DNA of 64,000 nucleotides from Lichenicola sp964658455 (GTDB lineage Bacteria; Pseudomonadota; Alphaproteobacteria; Acetobacterales; Acetobacteraceae): the NCBI GenBank assembly GCA_964658455.1, contig CAZZZA010000002.1, positions 6,067 through 70,066 of the forward strand. The letters run 5' to 3'. A model generated the notes under the pieces. That model made no database searches, was not told the DNA's origin, and was given only the letters and a program-made list of their open reading frames with translations. Of this stretch, positions 9,326 to 17,918 are shown piece after piece; position 1 is the stretch's first letter, and each line of letters starts with the position of its first letter. A program made the translations under genes and the position numbers.

Positions 9326-10323
9326 CCGTCAGACCGCTTCCCGGCATGCAGCGCGCCGCGATCTTCATGCTGGCCCTGGGCGAGGAACAATGCGCGCAGC
9401 TGTTCTCGATGATGCACGAGGAGGAGATCAAGGACATCTCGCTGGCGATGTCGCAGCTCGGCAGCGTCTCCGCCGAATCGGTCGAGAGCGTATGCTCCGA
9501 TTTCTCGCAGAGCATCACGTCGGCCGGCATGCTGGTCGGCAGCTTCGACAGCACCGAACGGCTGTTGCAGAAGTCGCTGTCCCGGGAACGTGCGGCGCAG
9601 ATCATGGAAGAGATCCGCGGTCCGGCCGGCCGGACCATGTGGGACAAGCTCGGCAACGTCAACGAAGCCGTGCTCGCCAACTACCTCAAGAACGAATACC
9701 CGCAGACCGTGGCTGTCGTTCTGGGAAAGGTCCGTCCGGGCCACGCCGCGCGCGTGCTCAGCCTCCTGCCCGACAGCTTCGCGATGGAAGTGGTGATGCG
9801 CATGCTGCGCATGGAGAGCGTGCAGAAGGACGTCCTCGACAGCGTCGAGAAGACCCTGCGCTCGGAATTCATGTCCAACTTGGCGCGAAGCACCCGGCGC
9901 GACAGTCACGAGCTGATCGCCGAGATCTTCAACAATCTCGATCGCCAGGTCGAGACCCGCTTCATGTCGGCGCTCGAGGAGCGCAACCGCGAGGCCGCGG
10001 AACGGGTGAAATCGCTCATGTTCACCTTCGACGACCTCGCGCGTCTGACGCCGGACGCCGTATCCACGCTGATGCGCGCGGTCGAGAAGGAGAAACTGCC
10101 GATCGCGCTGAAGGGCGCCTCCGAGGAAATCCGCAGCCTGTTCCTCGGCTGTCTCTCCGAACGCGCCGGCAAGCTGCTGCGCGACGACATCGCCGCCCTC
10201 GGCCCGGTTCGTCTGCGCGACGTGGAGGAGGCGCAGACACAGATCGTGCTGGTCGCCAAGGAGCTGGGCGCGCAGGGCGAGATCGAGCTCAATGAGCGCC
10301 AGGACGAGCAGATGATCGGCTGA
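9322..10323 (+). CDS. fliG: Flagellar motor switch protein FliG
   Basis: Rotor protein linking the MS ring to the C ring and contacting the stator for torque; 333 residues. N-terminal (QRAAIFMLALGEEQCAQLF), middle (EYPQTVAVVLGKVRP) and C-terminal (MFTFDDLARL and the charged torque helix ending near RDDIAALGPVRLRDVEEAQ) domains are all present. The ATG overlaps the fliF stop as ATGA and is preceded by a strong AAGGAGG site. The frame upstream of 9322 lies within fliF and is not used. Confidence 0.96.
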   Translation: MTVRPLPGMQRAAIFMLALGEEQCAQLFSMMHEEEIKDISLAMSQLGSVSAESVESVCSDFSQSITSAGMLVGSFDSTERLLQKSLSRERAAQIMEEIRGPAGRTMWDKLGNVNEAVLANYLKNEYPQTVAVVLGKVRPGHAARVLSLLPDSFAMEVVMRMLRMESVQKDVLDSVEKTLRSEFMSNLARSTRRDSHELIAEIFNNLDRQVETRFMSALEERNREAAERVKSLMFTFDDLARLTPDAVSTLMRAVEKEKLPIALKGASEEIRSLFLGCLSERAGKLLRDDIAALGPVRLRDVEEAQTQIVLVAKELGAQGEIELNERQDEQMIG

Positions 10324-11012
10324 TGGCGAGCATGTCCTCCTTCCCCCACAGCCCGTCAGGCGTGCTCTACGCGGAAGATTTCGATCTGCCCGAGGAGCGG
10401 CGGCCGCCGCCGGCGAGCAAGCCGCCGCAGCCGGTGATCCTGGAGCCGACCTTCAGCCTGACCGACCTGAAGCACGCGACCGAGCGGGCGATCGCCGAGG
10501 GCCGGGCGCAGGAGCGTGTGGCTGCCGAGCAGGAGCGCGAAGCCCGCAAGACAGACGCCATCACGCTGATCGGCGCGCTGCTCCAGGATGCCGCGACGGA
10601 GAACGCCAGGATTGCCGAGGCCGGAGCGGCTGCGCTGGCAAGGACCGTGCTCGCCGCGGTGGCCGCGGTGCTGCCGGCCCTCGCGGCATCGCACGCGCTG
10701 GGCGAGGTCTCGGCGCTGGTCAGGCTGCTGCTGCCGGCGATGGAACGCGAGCCGGCGCTGGAGATACGCGTCAATCCGGCGCTGCTCGACCCGCTTCGTA
10801 ACGAGTTGGCAACCGTCGCCGTGCCAGGATCGATCCGGTTCGAATGGATCGGGGTGGAGGCGATGCAGGAAGGCGACGTCGCCGTGAAATGGCAGGACGG
10901 GATGATGCTGCGCGACACGAGCGCCTTGTGCGCCGACATCCTCGCCCTGCTGACCCGACCCGAGAGCGGACATCCCGACCGGTCCGCCAGTGAAAAGGAC
11001 GCCTTGTCATGA
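10323..11012 (+). CDS. fliH: Flagellar assembly protein FliH
   Basis: Expected to be the cytoplasmic regulator and peripheral stalk of the FliI export ATPase; 229 residues. The protein is acidic and proline-rich at the N-terminus, then has a long helical stretch (about residues 50-125) rich in Ala and Glu, then a C-terminal globular domain with LEIRVNPALLDPL as in the FliH/HrpE family. Sequence identity in this family is low, so the position between fliG and fliN carries much of the weight. Its start overlaps the fliG stop (TGATG). fliI is not adjacent but lies at 19625, next to ctrA. Confidence 0.85.
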   Translation: MASMSSFPHSPSGVLYAEDFDLPEERRPPPASKPPQPVILEPTFSLTDLKHATERAIAEGRAQERVAAEQEREARKTDAITLIGALLQDAATENARIAEAGAAALARTVLAAVAAVLPALAASHALGEVSALVRLLLPAMEREPALEIRVNPALLDPLRNELATVAVPGSIRFEWIGVEAMQEGDVAVKWQDGMMLRDTSALCADILALLTRPESGHPDRSASEKDALS

Positions 11013-11332
11013 CCACTGACCTGGAACTCGCCGAACTCGCCGACAGCACCCTGGTTCCCGAGACCGGGCTGCCGCGCAATGCCCAGGATCTCGAGGCGGT
11101 CTACGACATCCCGGTCACGGTTAGCGCCGTCCTCGGCAAATCCACCATGCAGGTCAGCCAGCTTCTCAAACTGGGTCGCGGCGCGGTGGTCGAACTCGAC
11201 CGCAAGCTCGGCGAGGCGATCGATATCTATGTCAACAACCGGCTCATCGCCCGCGGCGAGGTCGTGATGGTCGACGACAACCGGCTCGGCGTCACCATGA
11301 CCGAGATCATCAAGTCCGAGCGTGGCTTCTGA
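11009..11332 (+). CDS. fliN: Flagellar motor switch protein FliN
   Basis: C-ring component; 107 residues. A short variable N-terminus precedes the SpoA domain: VYDIPVTVSAVLGKSTMQVSQLLKLGRGAVVEL and the C-terminal NNRLIARGEVVMVDDNRLGVTMTEII are typical. It overlaps fliH by four bases. The partner fliM is not in the window. The C-terminal Arg-Gly-Phe ends two bases before the flbD start. Confidence 0.95.
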   Translation: MTTDLELAELADSTLVPETGLPRNAQDLEAVYDIPVTVSAVLGKSTMQVSQLLKLGRGAVVELDRKLGEAIDIYVNNRLIARGEVVMVDDNRLGVTMTEIIKSERGF

Positions 11333-11333
11333 G

Positions 11334-12677
11334 ATGCGCGTGCTGATCGTCGGATCCCTCGGGGGCGAACTCGGCCGGGCGGCGCAGATCGCGGCCACCC
11401 GCGGCGCCGAACTCGACCATACCGACGACGTGTCCGGCTGCCTGTCGCGGTTGCGCCACGACGCCAGGGTCAATCTGGTGCTCTGCGAGCTGGGCCAGCC
11501 GATCGGCGATCTCGTGCGCGGCCTGGCGCGCGAGCGCATCGCCGTGCCGGTGATCGCCTGCGGGCTCGAGAACGATCCGGACGCGGCGGTGCAGGCGGTG
11601 CGCGACGGGGCGCAGGATTTCCTGCCGCTGCCGCCCGATCCAGAACTGATCGCCGCCATCCTCGAGGCGGCGTCGGGCGAGAGCCATGCGATGATCGCCC
11701 GCGATCCCGCGATGCTGGCGACGATCCGGCGTGCCGAGCAGATCGCCCGGTCCGAGGCCTCGGTGCTGATCACCGGCGAATCCGGAACCGGCAAGGAGGT
11801 CCTGGCCCGCCACATCCACCGCCGTTCGCGTCGCGCGCAGGGTCCGTTCATCGCCCTGAACTGCGCCGCGATCCCCGAGCAGCTGCTGGAGAGCGAGCTG
11901 TTCGGCCACGAGAAGGGCGCGTTCAGCGGCGCGATCGCGCGCCGGATCGGCCGGTTCGAGGCGGCGGCCGGCGGGACGCTGCTGCTCGACGAGGTCAGCG
12001 AGATGGATGTCCGCCTGCAGGCCAAACTGCTGCGGGCGATCCAGGAACGCGAGATCGATCGTCTGGGCGGCCAGACGCCGGTCCGGGTCGATGTGCGCAT
12101 CCTCGCCACCAGCAACCGTGACTTGAAGGAGGAGGCCAGGGCCGGCCGGTTCCGCGAGGATCTCTATTTCCGGCTGAACGTGGTCGGCCTCGAGATACCG
12201 GCGCTGCGCCACCGCCCGGGCGATATCGCGGTGCTGGGCGCGCACTACCTGCGCCACTACGCACAGGCGAACGGCGTAGCACTGCCGGAACTATCCGACG
12301 ACGCGCTGGCGTGCCTGCACGCGCATGATTGGCGGGGCAACGTGCGCGAACTCGAGAACCTGATGCACCGCGCCGTGCTCCTGGCCGATGAGGGCAGGAT
12401 CGACCCGGTCCATCTGGGGATGGAGAGCCGCGCCGCCGCTTCCTGCGCGCCGCTGCCGGGCGAGGCGGCGCCGCGGGGCGTCTCCGGGCTTGTCGGACAG
12501 CGCATGGAGACGGTCGAGCGGGCGCTGATCCTGGAAACCCTGACCAGCGCCGCCGGCAACCGCACCCATGCGGCGACGATCCTCGGCATCTCGATCCGGG
12601 CGCTGCGCAACAAGCTGCGCGACTATGCCAACCAGGGTGTCGCGGTGCCGCCGCCGATGGCCGGCATGGTGGCCTGA
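11334..12677 (+). CDS. flbD: Sigma-54 dependent flagellar regulator FlbD
   Basis: Activator of sigma-54 promoters of late flagellar genes; 447 residues from the ATG at 11334 (a GTG at 11322 overlapping fliN is an alternative). A receiver-like N-terminus (1-115) lacks the phospho-acceptor Asp: the expected site reads VLCELG, with Glu at 52. The AAA+ domain has Walker A GESGTGKE at 148-155, the sigma-54 contact loop GAFSGA at 195-200 (Ser replaces the usual Thr) and Walker B LLLDE at 216-220. A Fis-type helix-turn-helix closes the protein near 405-430. Probable targets are the sigma-54 promoters at 54444 and 54597. Confidence 0.93.
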   Translation: MRVLIVGSLGGELGRAAQIAATRGAELDHTDDVSGCLSRLRHDARVNLVLCELGQPIGDLVRGLARERIAVPVIACGLENDPDAAVQAVRDGAQDFLPLPPDPELIAAILEAASGESHAMIARDPAMLATIRRAEQIARSEASVLITGESGTGKEVLARHIHRRSRRAQGPFIALNCAAIPEQLLESELFGHEKGAFSGAIARRIGRFEAAAGGTLLLDEVSEMDVRLQAKLLRAIQEREIDRLGGQTPVRVDVRILATSNRDLKEEARAGRFREDLYFRLNVVGLEIPALRHRPGDIAVLGAHYLRHYAQANGVALPELSDDALACLHAHDWRGNVRELENLMHRAVLLADEGRIDPVHLGMESRAAASCAPLPGEAAPRGVSGLVGQRMETVERALILETLTSAAGNRTHAATILGISIRALRNKLRDYANQGVAVPPPMAGMVA

Positions 12678-12680
12678 GCG

Positions 12681-14807
12681 ATGAGCGACACCACGGTCGA
12701 GACCGTGCCCGCCGCCCGCCAGCGGCTGGCGATGCCGAAGCTGACCCTGCCCGGCGGCCGCTGGCGCGGCTACCTGCCCGGCACCGATATCGGGCTGGCG
12801 CTGGCGGTGGTAGCGCTGCTCTCGGTGCTGATCCTGCCGCTGCCGACCATGGTGCTCGATCTCGGCCTGGCGCTGTCGGTGACGGCGTCGGTGCTGGTGC
12901 TGATGGTGGCGCTTTTCCTCAAGCGGCCCCTGGATTTCACCAGTTTCCCGACCTTGCTGCTGCTGACCACGCTTCTGCGTCTGTCCCTGGAGGTCGCGAC
13001 CACCCGGCTGATCCTCAGCCACGGCAACGAGGGACCGACCGCGGCCGGCCACGTGGTCGCGGCGTTCGGCGGCTTCCTGATGGGCGGCGATGTCGTCATC
13101 GGGCTGATCCTGTTCATCATCCTGCTGGTGGTAAACTTCATGGTGATCACCAAGGGGTCCGGCCGGATCGCTGAAGTCGCGGCGCGTTTCAGCCTCGATG
13201 CGATGCCGGGAAAACAGATGGCGATCGATGCCGAACTGTCGGCGGGCGCGATCACCGACAAGGTCGCGCGCCTGCGCCGCCGCGAACTCGAGGAGGAGAG
13301 CGGCTTCTACGGCGCGATGGATGGCGCGGCGAAGTTCGTGCGCGGCGACGCGATCGCGTCCCTGCTGATCACCGTGATCAACATCATCGGCGGGCTGGCG
13401 ATCGGCGTCGGCCGGCACGGCATGGCCTTCGCCGATGCGGCCTCGACTTTCACCACTCTGACGGTCGGCGACGGGCTGGTGTCGCAGATCCCGGCCCTGC
13501 TGGTCTCGACCGCATCCGGCATCGTCGTCACCAAGGGTGGCACCGAGGGCGCGGCGGATGTGGCGCTGGTGCGTCAGCTGGGCGGCGATGCGAAACCGAT
13601 GGCGATGGCGGCGGGTGCCGCGATGCTGCTCGCCCTGATGCCGGGTCTTCCGGCGTTGCCGTTCCTGGCGCTCGGCGGGATGGCCGCCGCCGGCGCCTGG
13701 CTCAGGTCCAGGACCCCGGCGAAGACCGACGCCGAGGATGAAGCCGCCGCGATCGTCTCCAACGCCCCGGCCGAGCCGCCGATCGCCGAGGCGATGCGGA
13801 TCGACATGATCCGGCTGGAGCTGGGCTACGGGCTGCTGCCGCTGGCCGGCGGCGACCAGCCGAAGCTGACCGAGCAGATCAAGGCGCTCCGACGGACGAT
13901 CGCAAGCGAGATGGGTTTCGTGCTGCCGCCGGTCCGCATCCAGGACAACATGCAGCTCGGCGCGGACAACTACGCGATCCGCATCAAGGAGATACAGACC
14001 GGGACCGGATTGTTGCGGCCCAATGCGTTCCTGGTGATGGATCCGCGCGGCGGGGTTCCCGACCTGCCGGGCGAGAAGACCACCGAGCCGGCATTCGGCC
14101 TGGCCGCGCTCTGGGTGGATGCGTCGCATCGCGAGGAGGCGCTGTTTCGCGGCTGCACGGTGGTCGATCCCGTCAGCGTGCTGACCACGCACCTGACCGA
14201 AGCGGTGCGCGAGACGATGGCCGAGCTGCTGTCGTATTCGGAGACCCAGAAGCTGCTGGACGATCTGCCGCGTGAACAGCAGAAACTGGTCGCCGACCTG
14301 ATCCCGTCGCAGATCTCGATGGGCGCCGTGCAGCGCGTCCTGCAGGGCCTGCTGGCAGAGCGGATATCGATCCGGGACCTGCCGACCATCCTGGAAGGGA
14401 TCCAGGAGGCCTGCGGTGCCGGCGTGCGGGCCATCCCGCTGCTGGTGGCCCATGTCCGCGCCCGGCTCGCCCGTCAGATCAGCGACGCTCTGGTGGGCGG
14501 CGGCGGCTACATCGCCCTGATTCCGCTCTCCCCCGAATGGGAGGGGGCGTTCCTGGACAGCCTGGTCGGGCCGCCCGAAGACCGGCAGCTGGCGATGGCG
14601 CCGAGCCGGCTCAACGACTTCATCGTCCGTCTGCGCGCCGCGCTGGATGCGGCCGGGTCGGCCGGCGAGTCCCCGGTCATCCTGACCAGCAGCGCCATCC
14701 GCGCCCCGGTCCGCGCGATCGTCGAGCGGCTGCGGCCGGCGACGCCGGTGCTGGCGCAGGCGGAGATCTTTCCGCGCGCCCGCATTCGCACCATCGGCAC
14801 GATCTGA
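12681..14807 (+). CDS. flhA: Flagellar export gate protein FlhA
   Basis: Largest membrane component of the flagellar type III export gate; 708 residues. Eight membrane helices occupy roughly residues 35-330. The FHIPEP-family signature around SFPTLLLLTTLLRLSLEVA is near residues 93-111, and the conserved cytoplasmic loop contains DAMPGKQMAIDAEL and RRRELEEESGFYGAMDGA. The C-terminal half is the soluble chaperone-docking domain. It starts three bases after flbD. Other gate genes (flhB, fliP, fliQ, fliR) are not in the window. Confidence 0.97.
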   Translation: MSDTTVETVPAARQRLAMPKLTLPGGRWRGYLPGTDIGLALAVVALLSVLILPLPTMVLDLGLALSVTASVLVLMVALFLKRPLDFTSFPTLLLLTTLLRLSLEVATTRLILSHGNEGPTAAGHVVAAFGGFLMGGDVVIGLILFIILLVVNFMVITKGSGRIAEVAARFSLDAMPGKQMAIDAELSAGAITDKVARLRRRELEEESGFYGAMDGAAKFVRGDAIASLLITVINIIGGLAIGVGRHGMAFADAASTFTTLTVGDGLVSQIPALLVSTASGIVVTKGGTEGAADVALVRQLGGDAKPMAMAAGAAMLLALMPGLPALPFLALGGMAAAGAWLRSRTPAKTDAEDEAAAIVSNAPAEPPIAEAMRIDMIRLELGYGLLPLAGGDQPKLTEQIKALRRTIASEMGFVLPPVRIQDNMQLGADNYAIRIKEIQTGTGLLRPNAFLVMDPRGGVPDLPGEKTTEPAFGLAALWVDASHREEALFRGCTVVDPVSVLTTHLTEAVRETMAELLSYSETQKLLDDLPREQQKLVADLIPSQISMGAVQRVLQGLLAERISIRDLPTILEGIQEACGAGVRAIPLLVAHVRARLARQISDALVGGGGYIALIPLSPEWEGAFLDSLVGPPEDRQLAMAPSRLNDFIVRLRAALDAAGSAGESPVILTSSAIRAPVRAIVERLRPATPVLAQAEIFPRARIRTIGTI

Positions 14808-14822
14808 GCATGGACAGCGACC

Positions 14823-15914
14823 ATGCGCATTAAGGTCTATCGCGCCGCCACGGTGGCGCTGGCGATGGCGGAGATCAGGGACGCGCTCGGGCTCGATGCA
14901 CTGATCCTGTCCACGACCTCCCGCGATGGCGGGGTCGAGGTCACGGCGGCCCTCGAGATCGAGGACGAACCGACATTGTCGCCGTTCCTGTCGGTGCCGG
15001 ACATGCTCGCCGCCGATGCGCCGACGGATGGCGGCCCCGGTTCCCGCACGCTGCCCGACCGCACCCCGGCCGATCCGTGGGCACGGCACAATCTCCCCCG
15101 CGAGCTGGCGGCGGCGCTACGCCAGGAGCCGGCGGAGCGTGTCTGCGCGCGGTGGTTCCGGTTCGGCGCGCTGCCCATCGCCGGCGGTCAGCCGCCGACC
15201 ATGCTGGTAGGACCGCCGGGCGTGGGCAAGACGCTGACCGTCGCCAAGCTGGCCACGCGGCTGGTGCTGTCGGGGCAGCATCCGCTGGTGATCACCGCAG
15301 ACGACAGGCGGGCGGGCGCCGTCGAACAGCTGGCCGGATTCACCCGTCTGCTCGGCCTGACCCTGATCGCGGCCGGCCGCCCGGACAGCCTCGGGCGTGC
15401 GCTGGAGCGGCGGGATGGCGACGCGCCGGTGCTGATCGATGCCCCAGGGCTCGATCTCCAGGATCCGGCGCATCTGGACCTCATGAATGATCTGCTGACG
15501 GTCTCGGACGCGCGGCCGGTGCTGGTGCTCGCCGCCGGCAGCGATCCGCTGGAGACCGCCGAGATCGCCGCCGACCATGCTCGCCTCGGCGCCCGCCATC
15601 TGCTGGCGACACGCCTCGACCGTGCCGGTCGCCTGGGCGGCATTCTGGCGGCGGCCAAGGCCGGCGACCTGATGCTGACGGAAGCCGGGACCAGCGCGTC
15701 GGTCGCCGACGCCCTGGAACGATTCTCCCCGGCCGGTCTGGCGCATCGTCTGTGCCCGGATCGCCCGCTCGAAACGTCAGCGGCCCCGGATGCCATGCCG
15801 CGCGTGATTGGCGGGCAGGCGGGTCCGCCCGGCACGCTGGCGCTCCACATCGCCGCCCAGGCAGGCGCAGCGCGCGCTGCCAAACGACCGATTTTTGGGA
15901 AGATGCTTCCATGA
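14823..15914 (+). CDS. flhF: Flagellar biosynthesis GTPase FlhF (divergent)
   Basis: An SRP-type GTPase that helps place the flagellum at the cell pole; 363 residues. The N-terminus MRIKVYRAATVALAMAEIRDALG is FlhF-like. The G domain has GPPGVGKT near residues 129-136 and a DDRRAGAVEQL helix. The remaining motifs are relaxed: DAPG where DTAG is usual and TRLD for TKLD. Context between flhA and flhG supports the call. GTP hydrolysis may be weakened. The stop overlaps flhG by four bases. Confidence 0.85.
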   Translation: MRIKVYRAATVALAMAEIRDALGLDALILSTTSRDGGVEVTAALEIEDEPTLSPFLSVPDMLAADAPTDGGPGSRTLPDRTPADPWARHNLPRELAAALRQEPAERVCARWFRFGALPIAGGQPPTMLVGPPGVGKTLTVAKLATRLVLSGQHPLVITADDRRAGAVEQLAGFTRLLGLTLIAAGRPDSLGRALERRDGDAPVLIDAPGLDLQDPAHLDLMNDLLTVSDARPVLVLAAGSDPLETAEIAADHARLGARHLLATRLDRAGRLGGILAAAKAGDLMLTEAGTSASVADALERFSPAGLAHRLCPDRPLETSAAPDAMPRVIGGQAGPPGTLALHIAAQAGAARAAKRPIFGKMLP

Positions 15915-16750
15915 TGGACATGGTCCAGAGCCTGGTCTCGCCGCCGGCCGCTGCGGCGCCGGCGATGACGGTCCCGTCCGGCGGCCGGCTGATCGCGGTC
16001 GCTTCCGGCAAGGGAGGTGTGGGCAAGACCTGGCTATCAATCGCCCTCGCCCAGGGCCTGGCGATGCGCGGCAGGCGCGTGCTGCTGGTGGATTGCGATC
16101 TTGGGCTGGCCAATATCGATATCCAGCTGGGCCTGACGCCGCCGCACGATCTGGCGGCGGTGCTGTCAGGTCGACGCGGCCTGCGCGAGGTGATCGTCAC
16201 CCATGCGGCGACCGACCTGCCCAATGCCGCCTTCGACGTCCTGCCGGGACGGTCCGGCGCCGCGTCGCTGGCGACGCTCGACCTGGCGATCCTGGACCGT
16301 CTGCTGCAGGCGATCCGACGTTTGCAGGGCTATGACACGGTGGTGCTCGATCTCGGCGCCGGTATCGACCCGGCGACGCGGTTCCTCGCGGCATCGGCCG
16401 ATACGCTGCTGGTAGTTTCGACCGACGAACCGACCGCGCTGGCCGATGCCTACGCGGTGCTCAAGCTGCAGGCCAGGGACCGTGTCGCCCGGTCTAACCG
16501 CCCGGCCGGGTCCGATGTGCGCCTGGTGATCAACCAGTGCGGCTCGGCTGCGAGCGGCCTGCGCACCTATGACGTGCTGGCCAGAGCCTGCGCGACTTTT
16601 CTCGGCCAGTCGCCTGGCCTGGCCGGCATCATCCGGCGTGACGGCCGAGTGCCGGACTCGATTCGCCGCCAGACCACGATCCTGACCAGACACCCGAACG
16701 CCCAGGCTGCCGAGGATGTCGGCAAGCTCGTCGACATGCTGCTGCAATGA
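15911..16750 (+). CDS. flhG: MinD-like flagellar number regulator FlhG (FleN)
   Basis: ParA/MinD-family ATPase that restrains flagellar number and FlhF activity; 279 residues. The deviant Walker A motif GKGGVGKTW is near residues 35-43, followed by LLVDCDLGLANIDIQLGL and the Walker B segment VVLDLGAGID. The first of two ATGs (15911) overlaps the flhF stop as ATGA. The frame upstream belongs to the shadow of flhF. It is the last recognised flagellar gene of this operon. Confidence 0.92.
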   Translation: MMDMVQSLVSPPAAAAPAMTVPSGGRLIAVASGKGGVGKTWLSIALAQGLAMRGRRVLLVDCDLGLANIDIQLGLTPPHDLAAVLSGRRGLREVIVTHAATDLPNAAFDVLPGRSGAASLATLDLAILDRLLQAIRRLQGYDTVVLDLGAGIDPATRFLAASADTLLVVSTDEPTALADAYAVLKLQARDRVARSNRPAGSDVRLVINQCGSAASGLRTYDVLARACATFLGQSPGLAGIIRRDGRVPDSIRRQTTILTRHPNAQAAEDVGKLVDMLLQ

Positions 16751-16823
16751 CACAGCTGTCGGCATTTCGCAGTGGTTCGCGTCACGCGTGCAACCTTCGA
16801 TGGTCATCGGGCGATCAGTTCGC

Positions 16824-17009
16824 ATGATGTCCGCTCGCCACCGTCGAGATGAAGCGCCAGTTGCGACCGGTCGGTGCGCGGCGCCGCTGTTCGACGCCTG
16901 GTTGCAGCTGACCCTGCAGCGCAGATTCGATGCAACGCTGAACGAGACTCTTCCCGACGAACTGCTCACGCTGCTGGCCGAGCGTACGGGGATCCACCCG
17001 GATCACTGA
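16824..17009 (+). CDS. Small NepR-like protein, candidate anti-sigma factor
   Basis: A 61-residue frame in the gap between flhG and the amidohydrolase gene. Its C-terminal half reads LQRRFDATLNETLPDELLTL, followed by LAE. This closely follows the NepR pattern of L-R-x-x-Y-D-x-x-x-N-E-P-x-P-D-x-L-L-x-L-L. NepR sequesters the ECF sigma factor EcfG in the alphaproteobacterial general stress response. Known NepR genes usually sit beside phyR and ecfG, which are absent here. The start (ATG 16824 or 16827) lacks a strong ribosome-binding site. An EcfG-type promoter does occur at 22237, so the system is likely present in the genome. Possibly a second NepR or a flagellum-linked relative. Confidence 0.5.
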   Translation: MMSARHRRDEAPVATGRCAAPLFDAWLQLTLQRRFDATLNETLPDELLTLLAERTGIHPDH

Positions 17010-17027
17010 TTCCGGAGCACCTATGCT

Positions 17028-17918
17028 ATGACCGGCGCCATGAGTACCGGTCGAGTGGAAACGCAGCCCATGCGCGTCAGTGTCATCCAGATGTCGCCAG
17101 GCAGCGACAAGCGTCGCAACATCGATGAGGCGACAGCTCTGGTTGCGCGCGCCGTCGAGCAGGGCAGCCCCGATCTGGTCGTGCTGCCGGAAGTCTGGAC
17201 ATGTCTCGGCGGGACCGCCGCGCAGAAGCAGGACGCGGCCGAGACGATTCCGCCGGTTGGAAGCGTCGAGGGCGGCGGCGAGGCGGTCCAGGCCGTGCGT
17301 GCTCTGGCGCGCTCGCACGGCCTGTTCGTCCATAGCGGCTCGATCGGCGAGCGTGACGGCGACAAGCTCCTCAACACCACGGTGGTGATCGCTCCCGACG
17401 GCAGGCTGCTGGCACGTTACAGCAAGATCCATCTGTTCGACGTCACCACCCCGAACGGGCAGGGCTACCGGGAAAGCGACACCTACCGGGCCGGCGAGGC
17501 GGTGGTGACGCTCGATCTGGACGGGCGCTTCGGCCGGGTGCGGCTCGGGCTCGCCATCTGCTACGACGTCAGGTTCCCGGAACTGTTCCGCCGGCTGCGC
17601 GACGACGGCGCCGATCTGATCGCCTTGCCGGCGGCGTTCACGTCCGAGACCGGAGCGGCGCACTGGGAGACTCTGCTGCGCGCGCGCGCGATCGAGACGC
17701 AGTGCTGGATCGCCGCAGCCGGAACGGTCGGGGCCCACAAGGATGCCGACGGCCAGACCCGCCACACCTACGGGCATTCGATGGTCATCGACCCGTGGGG
17801 CGTCGTCACCGCGCAGGCATCGGCCGGCCCCGGGACCGCCAACACCGCCATCGATGGCGCCGTGACCGCGCGGGTGCGGGCATCCATACCGCTCGCGGAC
17901 CATCGGCGGCTTCGATGA
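17028..17918 (+). CDS. Carbon-nitrogen hydrolase of the nitrilase superfamily (Nit/omega-amidase type)
   Basis: A 296-residue amidohydrolase. The catalytic triad is visible: Glu in VVLPEVWT, Lys in RYSKIHLFD and Cys in AICYDVRFPE. The pattern YSKIHLFDV and CYDVRFPELFR is that of the Nit1/Nit2 branch, which includes deaminated-glutathione amidase and omega-amidase. The exact substrate cannot be told from sequence. ATGs at 17028, 17040 and 17070 are all possible starts; the family's conserved N-terminus (MRVSVIQMSPG) begins at 17070. The stop overlaps nadK as ATGA. Confidence 0.9.
   Translation: MTGAMSTGRVETQPMRVSVIQMSPGSDKRRNIDEATALVARAVEQGSPDLVVLPEVWTCLGGTAAQKQDAAETIPPVGSVEGGGEAVQAVRALARSHGLFVHSGSIGERDGDKLLNTTVVIAPDGRLLARYSKIHLFDVTTPNGQGYRESDTYRAGEAVVTLDLDGRFGRVRLGLAICYDVRFPELFRRLRDDGADLIALPAAFTSETGAAHWETLLRARAIETQCWIAAAGTVGAHKDADGQTRHTYGHSMVIDPWGVVTAQASAGPGTANTAIDGAVTARVRASIPLADHRRLR

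Noticed and set aside
12291..15089. Long antisense open frame (932 codons) over flbD, flhA and flhF
   Set aside because: High GC content creates long shadow frames; the composition is Arg/Gly/Gln-rich without motifs, while the plus strand has clear gene families.
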